DNA of 64,000 nucleotides from Fibrella aestuarina BUZ 2 (GTDB lineage: Bacteria; Bacteroidota; Bacteroidia; Cytophagales; Spirosomataceae). Positions 16,376-26,442 of this stretch are shown piece by piece. The stretch is taken from NCBI RefSeq assembly GCF_000331105.1, contig NC_020054.1:1849698-1913697 (forward strand), written 5' to 3'. How positions within the stretch are numbered: the stretch's first letter is position 1; the number at the start of each line of letters is the position of its first letter. A model generated the notes under the pieces. That model made no database searches. It saw only the letters and a program-made list of their open reading frames with translations, and had not been told where the DNA came from. The position numbers and the translations under genes are program-made.

Positions 16376-17473
16376 TTAGTCCCGTTCGTGAATGGGTGCC
16401 TGCCGCAGCCGCAGAAATGAGCCGTTGCGTCCCGATAGCGTAGCCCGGATTTCGGCCATGACCGAGAGCGCAATTTCTTCGGGCGAAACAGCCCCAATGT
16501 CGAGGCCGATGGGCGCATGTAGCCGGTCTGTTTCGGGAACGACGATGCCTTCATCGGCCAATTCGTCTATCATGCGTTCGGTGCGCACACGCGGACCCAG
16601 GACGCCGACAAACGGGGCGCCCGTAGCCAGTGCACGGGGCAGGTTGGCTTTGTCGGTGTTGAAGTCGTGGGCCATCAGCACAAAGGCCGTTTGGTCGTCG
16701 ACCGTGATATTATCAAAGTCGGCAGGGGCAACGAGCGCATTGGCTGAGCCGAACAGTGCCCGCGTCACCTTCTGCGGGTTGGCGACGACGGTGGTTTGCC
16801 AGCCGAGTTCGTTCACCAGCCGCACCATCGGGTAGACATCGTATTGCTGACCCAGCAGTACCACATGCGGCACGGGCAACATCACCTCCACAAACACCTC
16901 AAGCACGCCACTGGGTACGTTCACCGAAACTGGGGCTGATTTTCCTTTTTTCACGAAGGCCCGAATGGTCTGCTCCAGTTCGTTGGCCGACTGGCCAAAC
17001 AGGGTGAGACTATCGGCGCCGTCGTACCGCAGCATGGTGCCGATGGGCAGGTTGCTGTCGGCGGGCGCTTTCAGGATGGTGAGCAGTACGTTGGTCTGGC
17101 GGGGGCCATTGGCGCAGGCGCTCAGCAGGTCAATGGGTGTCGGGGCCTCGGGGTCAATGGGGGCGAGCAAGACGCTGATGACGCCGTTGCAACCCAGCCC
17201 TACGCCAATCTGGTAATCGTCTTCGTTGGTGGTATCGTAGGTGACCATGCCGGGTTTTCCCTGCGCAATAGCCAAGCGGGCGCGCTTCAGCGCATCGCCT
17301 TCCAGACAACCGCCGCTGATGCCACCCACCCAGGTACCGTTGTCGAGGATGAGCATCCGGGCGCCCGTCCGCCGGTACGACGACCCTTCGACGTGTACGA
17401 CGGTGGCTAGAGCGGCACCCACACCGGGGGCTTTGTGCTGGTAGGTGTCAAGAATGGCTCTGATCTCTTTCAT
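16376..17473 (-). CDS. XdhC/CoxI family protein
   Basis: 365 residues from the ATG at 17471-17473 (MKEIRAIL). The N-terminal XdhC_CoxI domain shows VVHVEGSSYRRTGARMLI (about 28-45), GGISGGCLEGD (about 51-61) and GLGCNGVISVLL (about 91-102), including both conserved cysteines. The C-terminal half is the XdhC Rossmann domain (VVLLGQQYDVYPM near 213; PIGLDIGAVSPEEIALSVMAEI near the end). XdhC proteins bind molybdenum cofactor and help insert or sulfurate it in xanthine-dehydrogenase-type enzymes. No molybdenum hydroxylase gene lies within the window. Confidence 0.88.
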   Translation of the reverse strand: MKEIRAILDTYQHKAPGVGAALATVVHVEGSSYRRTGARMLILDNGTWVGGISGGCLEGDALKRARLAIAQGKPGMVTYDTTNEDDYQIGVGLGCNGVISVLLAPIDPEAPTPIDLLSACANGPRQTNVLLTILKAPADSNLPIGTMLRYDGADSLTLFGQSANELEQTIRAFVKKGKSAPVSVNVPSGVLEVFVEVMLPVPHVVLLGQQYDVYPMVRLVNELGWQTTVVANPQKVTRALFGSANALVAPADFDNITVDDQTAFVLMAHDFNTDKANLPRALATGAPFVGVLGPRVRTERMIDELADEGIVVPETDRLHAPIGLDIGAVSPEEIALSVMAEIRATLSGRNGSFLRLRQAPIHERD

Positions 17474-17745
17474 GTGCGTAAGCAGGCAGGTTACCCAGAA
17501 GAACAACGCGGTTGGGTAGCTGTTCGGTGCCTCACAAAAAAAGCAAAGTTTTCCGGGGAAACGTGCCAGACAAACGGCTGATTTTGCTCAGAAGGATGCC
17601 TGAAAAACGAATCACTTTTTAGGGCAGAAGCCGATGTAGCAAACGTCCGTGGTATTGTCGACTTGCCACTGTCAGGTTGGACCACAAATTGCTGTAGTCA
17701 AAAGCACTAATTATATACTTATCGGTAACCTCTCCTTAACCGTTT

Positions 17746-20700
17746 ATGGCACGATTTACGGCGCTGCTCTGCCTTTTTCTTTTCTGTAGCTTTCACATAC
17801 CAAGTTCGGCGCTGGCCAACCCAATACCGACCAGCGCTGACCAATACACCCTATCGACATCGAACATTGCGGCCAATTCGGTCATGCTCAACTGGTCGGG
17901 TTCGGGTGCCGTTTTATTTGATGTGCGCTGGCGCAAGCAGGGCGACAATCAGTGGATGACGACGTCGGCGATCAGAGCCAACAGCTTTCTGCTGACCGAC
18001 CTGGAATCCGGGCAATTGTATGAGTGGCAACTGCTGCCAGCGGGGGCTACGGACTGGCTGGGGGCACCCACTCGGTTCACAACGATCTATTCGTGCTATG
18101 AACCCTATTTAAACAGCGTCTATTCACTATCGGCAACGGGGGCCATGCTAAGCTGGTCGCCGTCGAACAACGCAGCCAGCCGCGTGTTCGTCGAAATACG
18201 ACTGAGCGGAACGTCCAGCTGGACAACCGTAGCGGCGTTGCCGGCCAGTGTGACGAACTATACGCTCACTGATCTTCTGCCGGCCACTACCTACGAGTGG
18301 CGGGCTCGGTACGACTGCTCGCCGTATTCCAGCCTGTCGACGTTTAAGACAGCGACGTGTGAACCTGCAAGCCTGTCCAGTTTCCCTACGTCTACCCAGA
18401 CGCTGCTACGCTGGAATGCAGGTAGCAACGTGGTATACACCCTGCTCTGGCGACCCCAGGGAGGAAGCTGGACAACCGTCCCCAACTTAATGGGAAGCCC
18501 CACTATTGATCATTATCTAGCCAACCTAACGCCAAGTACGGGCTACGACTGGCAGGTACAGTGGACCTGCGGAACAACGTCGGCCAGTTCGCCCATACAA
18601 ACGTTTAAGACCATCTGTAGCCCGCCCACATCGGTATCGGTCAAAGCCACGACGGCCAACCAGATTACGCTGGGCTGGAGCACCCCTTATCCATATGGTA
18701 TCAATGGAACGGCTACGCAGGTACGCTACCGGTTGCAGTCGCCCGCCAACAGTCCCTGGAGTACCCCAACCGTTATCAGTCTATCGCAGCAATATCCGGG
18801 CACAGCCACGCAGGTGTATGGCACACTGTACGACATGCCAGCGGCTACGAGCTACGAGTTACAGTTGCGATCGGCTTGCTCTGATTATACCAGTTCATCC
18901 TTTACAGATCCGCCGGTGAGCGCCACAACCAGCCCGTGCGTCAACACGGCCCGTGCTTTGTACACAAGCTCGGTGAGTATGGCTACCGCCTCACTATCCT
19001 GGTACGGCGATTATGATGTTTATTACGCCACGCAATACCGGGTTACAGGTACGTCGTCGTGGAGCCAGGTTGGGCCAGGTACGTACAGGGGGAATACGTC
19101 GACGTACCTGACTGGTTTGCAGGCAGGTACAGCCTATGACTGGCGTGTGATTACGTACTGTACCACCTCGTTGAGCGCCACCACGCCCAGCGACATCCAG
19201 ACGTTCACGACCGTCGCCTGCCAGACCGACCAGATCACCTACACGGCGACGTCCAGCGTCGACTATACATCGGCAGTGCTGAGCTGGTCCGAACCCTATC
19301 CGCGGCAGGTCGGGCGTTACAGCGTTCGCTACAGGCCCGCTGGCAGTAGCACCTACACCACGTTGCCTTTCACGACCGATACGAGAGCCAGCCTGACGGG
19401 ACTAACCGGGAATACAGCCTACGAATGGCAGGTGGCTCCTGTCTGCGAGGTAGGGGCTACGTCGTTTTCCTATTCGACTCCTAGCACCTTCACGACCAAT
19501 TGTCCACAGACGGCGCAGTCGTTGAACGTCACCAATCGGATCACGTCGGTCGATCTGTCATGGTATCAGTCTGACTACCAGTATGGTGTGTCGAAAACGT
19601 ATCAGGTACGTTACCGGCAGGCGGGTGGCGACTGGGCAACGCAGACCATTACCAGCAGCGACTATTCGTTCGCGACGATCGTGACGGGATTAACCCCTGA
19701 CAGAGCCTACGAGTGGGGGGTGGCCCGGGTTTGCGCAACGGGTATAACCAGCGCCTATACAGCTGGTGCGTCGTTCACAACCAGTTGCCAAAACCAGTTG
19801 TACTCGATCAGTACCAGCTACATAACTGCCACCAAAGCTACCCTGAACTTCAGCTATCAGACCTACACATCTGCCTTTCAGCTGCGATACCGGCCGGTGG
19901 GGGTAGCCAACTGGACTACACTGACCGTCAACGGCAGCAATTATACCCTGTCGAGTCTGTCGCCTTACACCGCCTACGAGTGGCAGGTGGCCGCCCAGTG
20001 CACGGGTACGTACCAGACCGACTTCTCGCCGGTTCAGACGTTTACCACCAACTGCTACATCCCGGCCGGTACGGGAGCCTATCCAACCGAAACATCAGCT
20101 CAACTGATATGGGATTCTAATCCGAACGTTGACGGGTATAACCTGCAATACAGACCACAGGGTAGCAATAGCTGGACGACAGTTCGGCTGGGCTATGCTC
20201 CCAGTAGCTACGAGTGGAAAGGTACCCCCGGTGTTTATGAATGGCGCATTCAGGCCGACTGCATCAATGGGCTTACCTCCGACTTTTCGCCGATTCAGTC
20301 CTTTTCTACCAGTTGCAATACCCCCACTAATCTGGCAATCGCCGATCTGAGTTCGTACGGGGCTAACGCTACGTGGACCAACGCCAACTGGTCATTCAGC
20401 CCGACGTATAACGTGCAATGGCGACCAGCCGGGAGTACGAGCTGGACCACCAAAACGGGCGGCACCCAGCCCGCCTATACCCTGACCGGACTGGCGAGCG
20501 GAACGGTCTACGAAACGCGGGTACAGGCACAGTGCGGCACGGCGCAGTCGGCATATAGTGCCTCTGTATCGTTCGGTGCGGTCTGTTCGGCACCGACGGC
20601 CCTGTCGTCGGCCAGCACTTACTATTTTGCCGAGCCGGGGCGTACGTTTTTCTGGAAGCAAACGCCGGGTATCAACTACACGGTTCGCTGGCGTCGATTG

Positions 20701-22695
20701 GCCGAAGCGGGGCAACTTGCGTCTGATTGGGCCGTTCGGGCGGGGGTAAATGGCCCACTAATTATTACGCAGTTTTTGCCGGGTGCGTATGAGTGGCAGG
20801 TGCAGGGCGTATGTGCCGATGGGGGCACATCGGCCTTTATCGGTGGCACCTCGTTTGTGATTCCCGCCTGCCCGGACTACCCGATTAGCCGGTATACAAC
20901 CCAGATAGAGAATACGTCGGCTACTTTGTCGTTTACCAGCGGCGCCGTGACCGAACTGCGCTGGCGTCGCGCCGGTGCGGTGAGTTGGAACGTGGTATCT
21001 CAGCTAACAGCAGCCTATTACTCGCTGACGGGACTGGCCGAAAATACCAGCTATGACTGGCAGGTGCGGGTGCTTTGCCCAACTGGCCAATCAAACGACT
21101 TTGGGGTGTTGCAGCGGTTCACGACATCGTGTGGGCAACCGACCAACCTGGTTCTGCTTTGCAATATGGGCAGCCAAGCAACCGTCGGCTGGACAGGCTC
21201 CGCAAATAGCACCTATGAGGTACAGTGGCGCTTGGGAGGTACATCGACCTGGAGCACCAGCGTGGTCAGCGGCACAACGGCTACGCTGACGAACCTGATC
21301 AGTGCCGGTGGTATTTACGAGTGGCGCGTCCGGCCGGCCTGTTCGCCGCAGTCGAGCACGGTCTACAGCGGGATAAGTTCATTTTACTCGCAGTGTAGTG
21401 CCCCGGCCTCGCTGACGCTTATCCAGAACAATGACTGCACCTTTAACCTGAGCTGGCAACAGGGCTGTGCCGGTAGTGTCAACTACGCAGTGCGATGGCG
21501 CTTCAATTACGGCGCCTGGAGCGGGTATGTGTTCACTCGTTCGCCCACGTTTTATTTGGGTGCACTTACTAGTGGTACGTACGTAGAAGCCGAAGTTAGC
21601 ACCGTTTGTCCAGGCAGTGATTCATACGCCGCCTACTATTCAACTACCGTACCCGCCTGCCCACTGCCTGTCATTAGCAACCTAGCTCAGTTCGTTGATG
21701 GAACCAGGGCATCACTTAGCTGGCAGACTACCTGTGGACCGTCTGAACTGCGCTGGCGCCCACAGGGTGGGAACTGGACAACCGTGTCTGTCGGAAATAA
21801 TACGTACTATGACTTGACGGGTCTGGCCCTCGATGCCATTTATGAGTGGCAGGTACGTAGCACCTGTTCGACCTCCCCGACCGATTTTAGCACAACGTCT
21901 TTCTTACGTACGCGCTGTAGTCAGCCATCGGCGGAGATTTACGGGATAGCGGCGGGTGCTGATAACATTCGTTTTTATTACTACAATGGGCCAACGACGT
22001 ATGAGCTACGCTACCGGCCCGTTGGTGGCGACTGGGTTACCATTCCGGCAACTGCATCGCCCATTCTGGTGTCGGGGTTAATGGCCAATACAAATTACGA
22101 GCTTCAGTTACGGCAAAAATGCACCCCGGAGGTCTGGTCCGACTGGTCGCCCTCCCGGTACGCAACGACGGCCTGCCCCCAGCCTGTGAATCTGTTTGCT
22201 GATCAGTTAACCGAAACGTCGGCGCGAGTCAACTGGGGGTATAGGTCGGCTGAGGTGGGGCAGAACTACGGCCGAACGCTTCGCTACCGGCCTCTTGGGG
22301 CCTCGGCGTGGTCAACGATAAATCTGGACGCTTTGCCCGTAACCCCGTCGCTGACGTACACGCTGACCGGCCTCAGCCAGCAGACAACCTATGAGTGGCA
22401 AATCATGTCTGACTGCGGTAGTGGTGGAATGTCGCGCCTGCCGAATCAGCCGATCACATTCCGCACCAGCGGGGTTGCCGGACCATGCTCGCAAATGGCG
22501 ACTGTATTACCCGGCACTTGGGATGACCCGGCCACCTGGTCGTGTGGGCGCGTGCCGCTGGTGACCGACGCCGTGACGATTCGGCATGTGGTGCAGATGC
22601 CAGCAGGCACAACGGCGCCGGTGCTGCGAATTAGTTTTGAAGCGGGTGGGCAGCTTCGTTACGGCGTGGGAGCCAGGCTGTTGCCAAGAAAATGA
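17746..22695 (+). CDS. Giant secreted protein with 17 fibronectin-III-like modules
   Basis: 1649 residues with a Sec signal peptide (hydrophobic 4-24). The body is 17 tandem beta-sandwich modules of about 80-105 residues, each with the FN3 core (LSW...YRPxG...W...YTLTGLxxxTxYEWQV). From the second module on, each starts with a Cys at the boundary and has another Cys just after the YEWQV strand, so a regular disulfide ladder is plausible. After the last module comes a 70-residue unit ([15 protein letters not shown]...) of the kind that closes many Cytophagales surface adhesins. No recognised type IX sorting domain is visible. The likely role is cell-surface adhesion or scaffolding. The gene is monocistronic, bounded by a terminator downstream. 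Confidence 0.82.
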
Positions 22696-22697
22696 AA

Positions 22698-22740
22698 AAG
22701 CGGAAGGGCTACTGAATCATCGTCAGTGGCCCTTCCGCTT
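22698..22740. terminator. Bidirectional terminator between convergent genes
   Basis: Arms 22698-22715 and 22723-22740 pair over 18 bp with one mismatch; the AAGCGGAAGGGC core is matched by GCCCTTCCGCTT, and the loop is 7 nt. It follows the FN3 gene stop by 2 bp and precedes the convergent LiaF-like stop at 22757. Confidence 0.8.
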
Positions 22741-22756
22741 CTGAAAGATTAGTTGC

Positions 22757-23827
22757 TTACTCCCGATCGACTTCGAAGTGGCTCATGCCGCCGTCGTAAC
22801 GGATGCTGATTTTCTTAGTCGAGGCGTTGTAACCCGGGCTCAGGTACGTGTTGTTCCCCACGCGCTCAAAATCGTCGTCGATGTCGGTGGCGTTCAGCCC
22901 GCCATCGGTGGTGATTTTGACACCGACATTCTTCGGCACCCGAATCTTCACCGCCGCCATGCCCGACGAAATCGTGACGTCGCTCTGCGTTGCCTTGTCG
23001 CCGAGCCGGAGTTCAAGGCCTGCTGCACCGGCTTCGATTTTCAGTTTCCGCACGGCGTAGCGGCGTAGATCAAATTCGGCCGCACCGGCGCCAAAGTCCA
23101 TCTCCATGTCCCAAACGGGGGCTTCGTTCAGTTTAACCGCCACTTCACCAAAATCAACGTCACGGTCGCCGGAGAGGTCAATGTTGACACCATCGCCCCG
23201 GCTATTCTTTACCGGCTGTAACCGGATGGTGGGGGCGCTGCCGTTGGCGTTGCGGTCAATGCTCATCGAATAGGGCGTGATGGCTTCGCTGCGGGCGTCG
23301 ATGAGGCGCGAGGTGCCGTCGGTCATTTTGAAGGCGGCGGCTCCGCCTTCCAGCACAAACCGGGCTTCGGTGGGGGCGGGGGTTGGCATATCTTCCGCGA
23401 ACGTACCCACGGTCTTGCGCCGATTGCTGCCCCGGTCGTTGTCATCATCATCGTCGTCGTCATCGAAATCGGGGGCATCAGGCGCATCCGGGGCGTCGGG
23501 CGCATCCGGTGGATCAGGCGGGTCGATACGGAACGAATAGTCGTCGCGGTCGCGCCATTGGCGATCCCGGGTAGAGAAGCTGAACAGCCAGAATGGAATG
23601 GCAACAGCCAGCGCGGTGGTCGCGACCATCGACGCCGCCGAGCTTCCCCGGCTTGCCCCGTAATGGTTCAGCATGAGGGCAATACCACCCAGGATGAGCA
23701 GCACTGGCCACAGCCCCCGCACGAAGTGCCAGTCGGGCATGGCGAAGAGCCCCCAGTTTCGGGCCAGAAACAACACGCCCAGCGTGATGAAAAAGAGGCC
23801 CCAGAAAAGTTTTCGTTGGGATGTCAT
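22757..23827 (-). CDS. LiaF-like membrane protein with an Asp-rich linker
   Basis: 356 residues from the ATG at 23825-23827. The first 90 residues hold about four hydrophobic helices (GLFFITLGVLFLARNWG, LWPVLLILGGIALML, ATTALAVAIPFWLF), matching the N-terminal LiaF/DUF5668 unit. Then comes a low-complexity linker of PDAPDA repeats and a run of eight Asp (about 115-135). The C-terminal 190 residues are a right-handed beta-type region (FGAGAAEFDLR, ISSGMAAVKIRVP, TDGGLNATDI) as in cell-wall-active antibiotic response proteins. It should sit in the inner membrane with a role in envelope stress. It is downstream of the PspC gene and probably cotranscribed with it. Confidence 0.78.
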   Translation of the reverse strand: MTSQRKLFWGLFFITLGVLFLARNWGLFAMPDWHFVRGLWPVLLILGGIALMLNHYGASRGSSAASMVATTALAVAIPFWLFSFSTRDRQWRDRDDYSFRIDPPDPPDAPDAPDAPDAPDFDDDDDDDDNDRGSNRRKTVGTFAEDMPTPAPTEARFVLEGGAAAFKMTDGTSRLIDARSEAITPYSMSIDRNANGSAPTIRLQPVKNSRGDGVNIDLSGDRDVDFGEVAVKLNEAPVWDMEMDFGAGAAEFDLRRYAVRKLKIEAGAAGLELRLGDKATQSDVTISSGMAAVKIRVPKNVGVKITTDGGLNATDIDDDFERVGNNTYLSPGYNASTKKISIRYDGGMSHFEVDRE

Positions 23828-23842
23828 AGGAAAAGGAGTTTC

Positions 23843-23908
23843 CAGTTTGGCGTTTGGCAGTTTGAGGTCTCGGTTTAGGGAAACGGCAAACTGCCAAATG
23901 CCAAACTG
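23843..23908. repeat. 21-bp inverted repeat between the PspC and LiaF-like genes
   Basis: Arms 23843-23863 and 23888-23908 (CAGTTTGGCGTTTGGCAG and its complement) match with one mismatch, with a 24-nt loop. The dyad fills nearly the whole intergenic gap and has no T-tract, so it may be an RNA-processing or stability hairpin rather than a terminator. Confidence 0.75.
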
Positions 23909-23909
23909 T

Positions 23910-24407
23910 TTAAACCTGGTTGATGGGCCGGTTAGGGTCGTAAGGGTCGTGGTTCGGAGGTGACGACGGCCGATCATCGTTGTCGAAGGGGTTGCCACCG
24001 CGGCGGTCGCGCAGGATGAGCCAGGCTCCGAATCCGATCAACAGCAACGGCCAGATGTCGCGGAAATTGATGTCGGTGTAGCGTTCGAGCAGGGCGATTA
24101 CGCCAAGCACAATCAGAACGGCACCGCCAATAAGGCTGCCATTGCGGCGTTGGTCAGGAGAAGCCATAGAAAAAGCAGGATTAGAAAAGATGGTTGATTG
24201 CGATTCGGGCGAAAAGCTCGTGCGGTGTTCGGGCAGAACAATCCACAAGATAACGTATGGGATGATGGCCGGAAAGTGAGGAATAAACAATCCGGCTACG
24301 AACAACACCCGTACCAGCGTTCGGTCGATGTTAAAATAGTGGGCTAAGCCAGCCGCAACGCCCCCGATCTGTGCTTCGTCGAGGTAGCGTTCCAATCGTT
24401 TTTCCAT
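23910..24407 (-). CDS. PspC domain membrane protein
   Basis: 165 residues. The N-terminal PspC domain is clear: EAQIGGVAAGLAHYFNIDRTLVRVLFVAGLF (about 11-41), followed by PYVILWIVLPE at about 50-60. After a polar linker two more hydrophobic helices follow (GGAVLIVLGVIALLE and IWPLLLIGFGAWLIL), of the DUF5668 type. PspC-domain proteins are inner-membrane components of phage-shock/envelope-stress responses. It is first in a two-gene unit with the LiaF-like protein. Confidence 0.85.
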   Translation of the reverse strand: MEKRLERYLDEAQIGGVAAGLAHYFNIDRTLVRVLFVAGLFIPHFPAIIPYVILWIVLPEHRTSFSPESQSTIFSNPAFSMASPDQRRNGSLIGGAVLIVLGVIALLERYTDINFRDIWPLLLIGFGAWLILRDRRGGNPFDNDDRPSSPPNHDPYDPNRPINQV

Positions 24408-24557
24408 GTCATAGCGGCCCTACAGGGGCGTTTGATTGGATCAAACCTACGGTAGCTATGATGAACGGCAAATGGAGTTGGTAAGAGCGGATAGGGATTC
24501 GGATAAAGGGGCTTTTTTATCGTTAGTTGGTAATACATAGTAGCGGGTAATGAGTAG

Positions 24558-25292
24558 TTAGCGCCCGCTAACTTCCCCGACCACTGCCCGAACTGCCCGT
24601 TCACTCGTGGCTACCCGCTCATATTCACCCAAAACGGCCGTTGCCATCGGCACACCGTCGCGCCGGAAATGCATGGGGCTATCCGTCGACACACTGCCGC
24701 TGAGGTGCAACGCGGCCACACCGGCTTCGGCCAGCTGCCGGGCATTGCCAGCATTGACGCCCGACCCCGCCATCAGCGCAATACGCCCCGTTGCCTGCCC
24801 GGCCAGCGCCCGCAATAGGTCGATGCCGTCGATAGCCCGGGCCTGCTGCCCGGACGTCAGGATGGTCTGTACGCCTAATCCGATCAGCGTATCGAGCGCT
24901 TCGTGCGGGTCGCGCGTCAGGTCGAAGGCACGGTGAAAGGTGATTGGTAGCCCCGCAGCCTGCCCAATCAGCTGCCGGGTACGTTCGGTATCGACTTGGC
25001 CATCGGGCAGCAACGTACCCAGCACAAGGCCATCGGCACCCGCCTCACGGGCCGCGTCGATGTCGGCGAGCATGACCGCCAGCTCATCGTCAGTATAGAC
25101 AAAATCGCCACCCCGTGGCCGGATCATCACGTAGATGGGCAGCGTTACCGCCGCCCGGACTTGCCGAATTAGCCCGATGCTGGGCGTAATACCCCCTTCG
25201 GCGCGCCCGCCGCAGAGTTCAATCCGGCTGGCGCCGGCCTGTTGGGCAGCCAGGCAGTCAGCTACCGAATACGCACACACTTCAATAAGCAT
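24558..25292 (-). CDS. cutC: CutC family protein
   Basis: 244 residues with the full CutC TIM-barrel pattern: IEVCAYSVADCLAAQQAGASRIELCGG at the N-terminus, PIYVMIRPRGGDFVY (about 51-65), GADGLVLGTLLPDG (about 86-99) and ITFHRAFD (about 117-124). CutC proteins are cytoplasmic and historically tied to copper homeostasis, although the biochemical activity remains uncertain. The start is 11 bp downstream of the glycosyltransferase stop, so the two are probably cotranscribed. Confidence 0.92.
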   Translation of the reverse strand: MLIEVCAYSVADCLAAQQAGASRIELCGGRAEGGITPSIGLIRQVRAAVTLPIYVMIRPRGGDFVYTDDELAVMLADIDAAREAGADGLVLGTLLPDGQVDTERTRQLIGQAAGLPITFHRAFDLTRDPHEALDTLIGLGVQTILTSGQQARAIDGIDLLRALAGQATGRIALMAGSGVNAGNARQLAEAGVAALHLSGSVSTDSPMHFRRDGVPMATAVLGEYERVATSERAVRAVVGEVSGR

Positions 25293-25303
25293 ACTTATTT
25301 GAA

Positions 25304-26290
25304 TCAGGAAACGACTTCACGAATGTTAATACCGTAGGCGCACCGGAAATGACCCAGTGGGCAGGCTTTGCGGCCGTGCAGGTTGCAGGGGCGGCAATCC
25401 AGGGGTTCGTGGGCTTCCACCACCCGCGCCTGATCGGCCAGCGGCCCAAACCCGAAGGCGGGCACCGTTGAGCAGAACACGGCGGTGGTGGGCGCATTGA
25501 CCGCCGAACACAGATGTAGCGGAGCCGAGTCGTTGACGTAGTTCATGCGAGCCCCCTGCATAAGCGCCGCCGACTGAAGCAGCGACAACGTACCTGAGAG
25601 GTTGATGACCCGATCGTCGCCCACGGCGGTACGGATCGCTTCGCAGGCGGCGCCGTCTGATGGCGCGCCGAGCAGGTAAACGCGCCGGTCGGGAGGCATG
25701 AGCCGGATGGCCTCGATCCAGCCCTGCGCCGGAAATTGCTTGGTAAACCAGACCGACGTGGGCGCGATGCAAACGTAGGGCTGTGCCTGATACGTACGGA
25801 TGGCGGCGTAGTCGGCGGGAGTAGGGTAGAGATTGGGGCGGGTGCGTTCCGTTCCGAAATGGCCCAGTGGCGTCAGCAACTGCGCATTGCGGTCAACCTC
25901 GTGTAGGCCGGACCCAAACTGATGGGGTATTCGATGGGTAAACCAGCGCGAGAAAGGATTTTTGTCGAAACCGATGGTTGTCTTTGCCCCCGACAGTGCC
26001 GTGAGCAGGCCCGTGGCTCCGAAGCGCTGCAGGTTGATGATGACATCGTACTGGGCCTCCCGGATTTGCTGACCCAACTGCCAAAGGCTACTGTATTTTC
26101 CGGTCTTCTTCTCCCAGATGAGCAACTTGTTCAGAAAAGGGTGATTGGCCAGCAACGACTCGTTGCCCCGCCGCACCAACATGTCGAGTTGGGCATCGGG
26201 GTAATGGTCGTGCAACCGCTCCAGCAACGCAGTCGCCAGAATGACGTCGCCAATAAACGCGGTTTGGATAAGTAGGAACCGACCCGGCAT
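25304..26290 (-). CDS. Glycosyltransferase family 9 (heptosyltransferase-like)
   Basis: 328 residues. FLLIQTAFIGDVILATALLERL at the N-terminus is the GT9 acceptor-domain motif (GDVILA with the catalytic-type Asp). CIAPTSVWFTKQFPAQGW (about 161-178) corresponds to the second Rossmann domain of GT-B fold heptosyltransferases, and NDSAPLHLCSAVNAPTTAVFCST (about 256-278) is the donor-binding region. The C-terminus has a Cys-rich stretch (CRPCNLHGRKACPLG) that is common in this family. It likely adds heptose or a related sugar to the lipopolysaccharide core at the cytoplasmic face. Confidence 0.87.
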   Translation of the reverse strand: MPGRFLLIQTAFIGDVILATALLERLHDHYPDAQLDMLVRRGNESLLANHPFLNKLLIWEKKTGKYSSLWQLGQQIREAQYDVIINLQRFGATGLLTALSGAKTTIGFDKNPFSRWFTHRIPHQFGSGLHEVDRNAQLLTPLGHFGTERTRPNLYPTPADYAAIRTYQAQPYVCIAPTSVWFTKQFPAQGWIEAIRLMPPDRRVYLLGAPSDGAACEAIRTAVGDDRVINLSGTLSLLQSAALMQGARMNYVNDSAPLHLCSAVNAPTTAVFCSTVPAFGFGPLADQARVVEAHEPLDCRPCNLHGRKACPLGHFRCAYGINIREVVS

Positions 26291-26442
26291 GGAAGGGGTT
26301 AACTTGATTAACGTTTTTAGTGTAGCGTTTTCAGCGTTCAGTTAGCCAATAATCGCCCACCAGTTGTACATACATAGTCAAAGGTTGGTGAACAAATTGA
26401 GAACTGAAAACTATAAACTGAAAACTGAAAACTTCATGTAGT

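Noticed and set aside
26395..26435. TGAAAACT direct repeats before the M16 gene as an attachment or iteron site
   Set aside because: Only three to four short, imperfect copies; similar word repeats occur in other gaps, so a specific replication or integration role is not supported.
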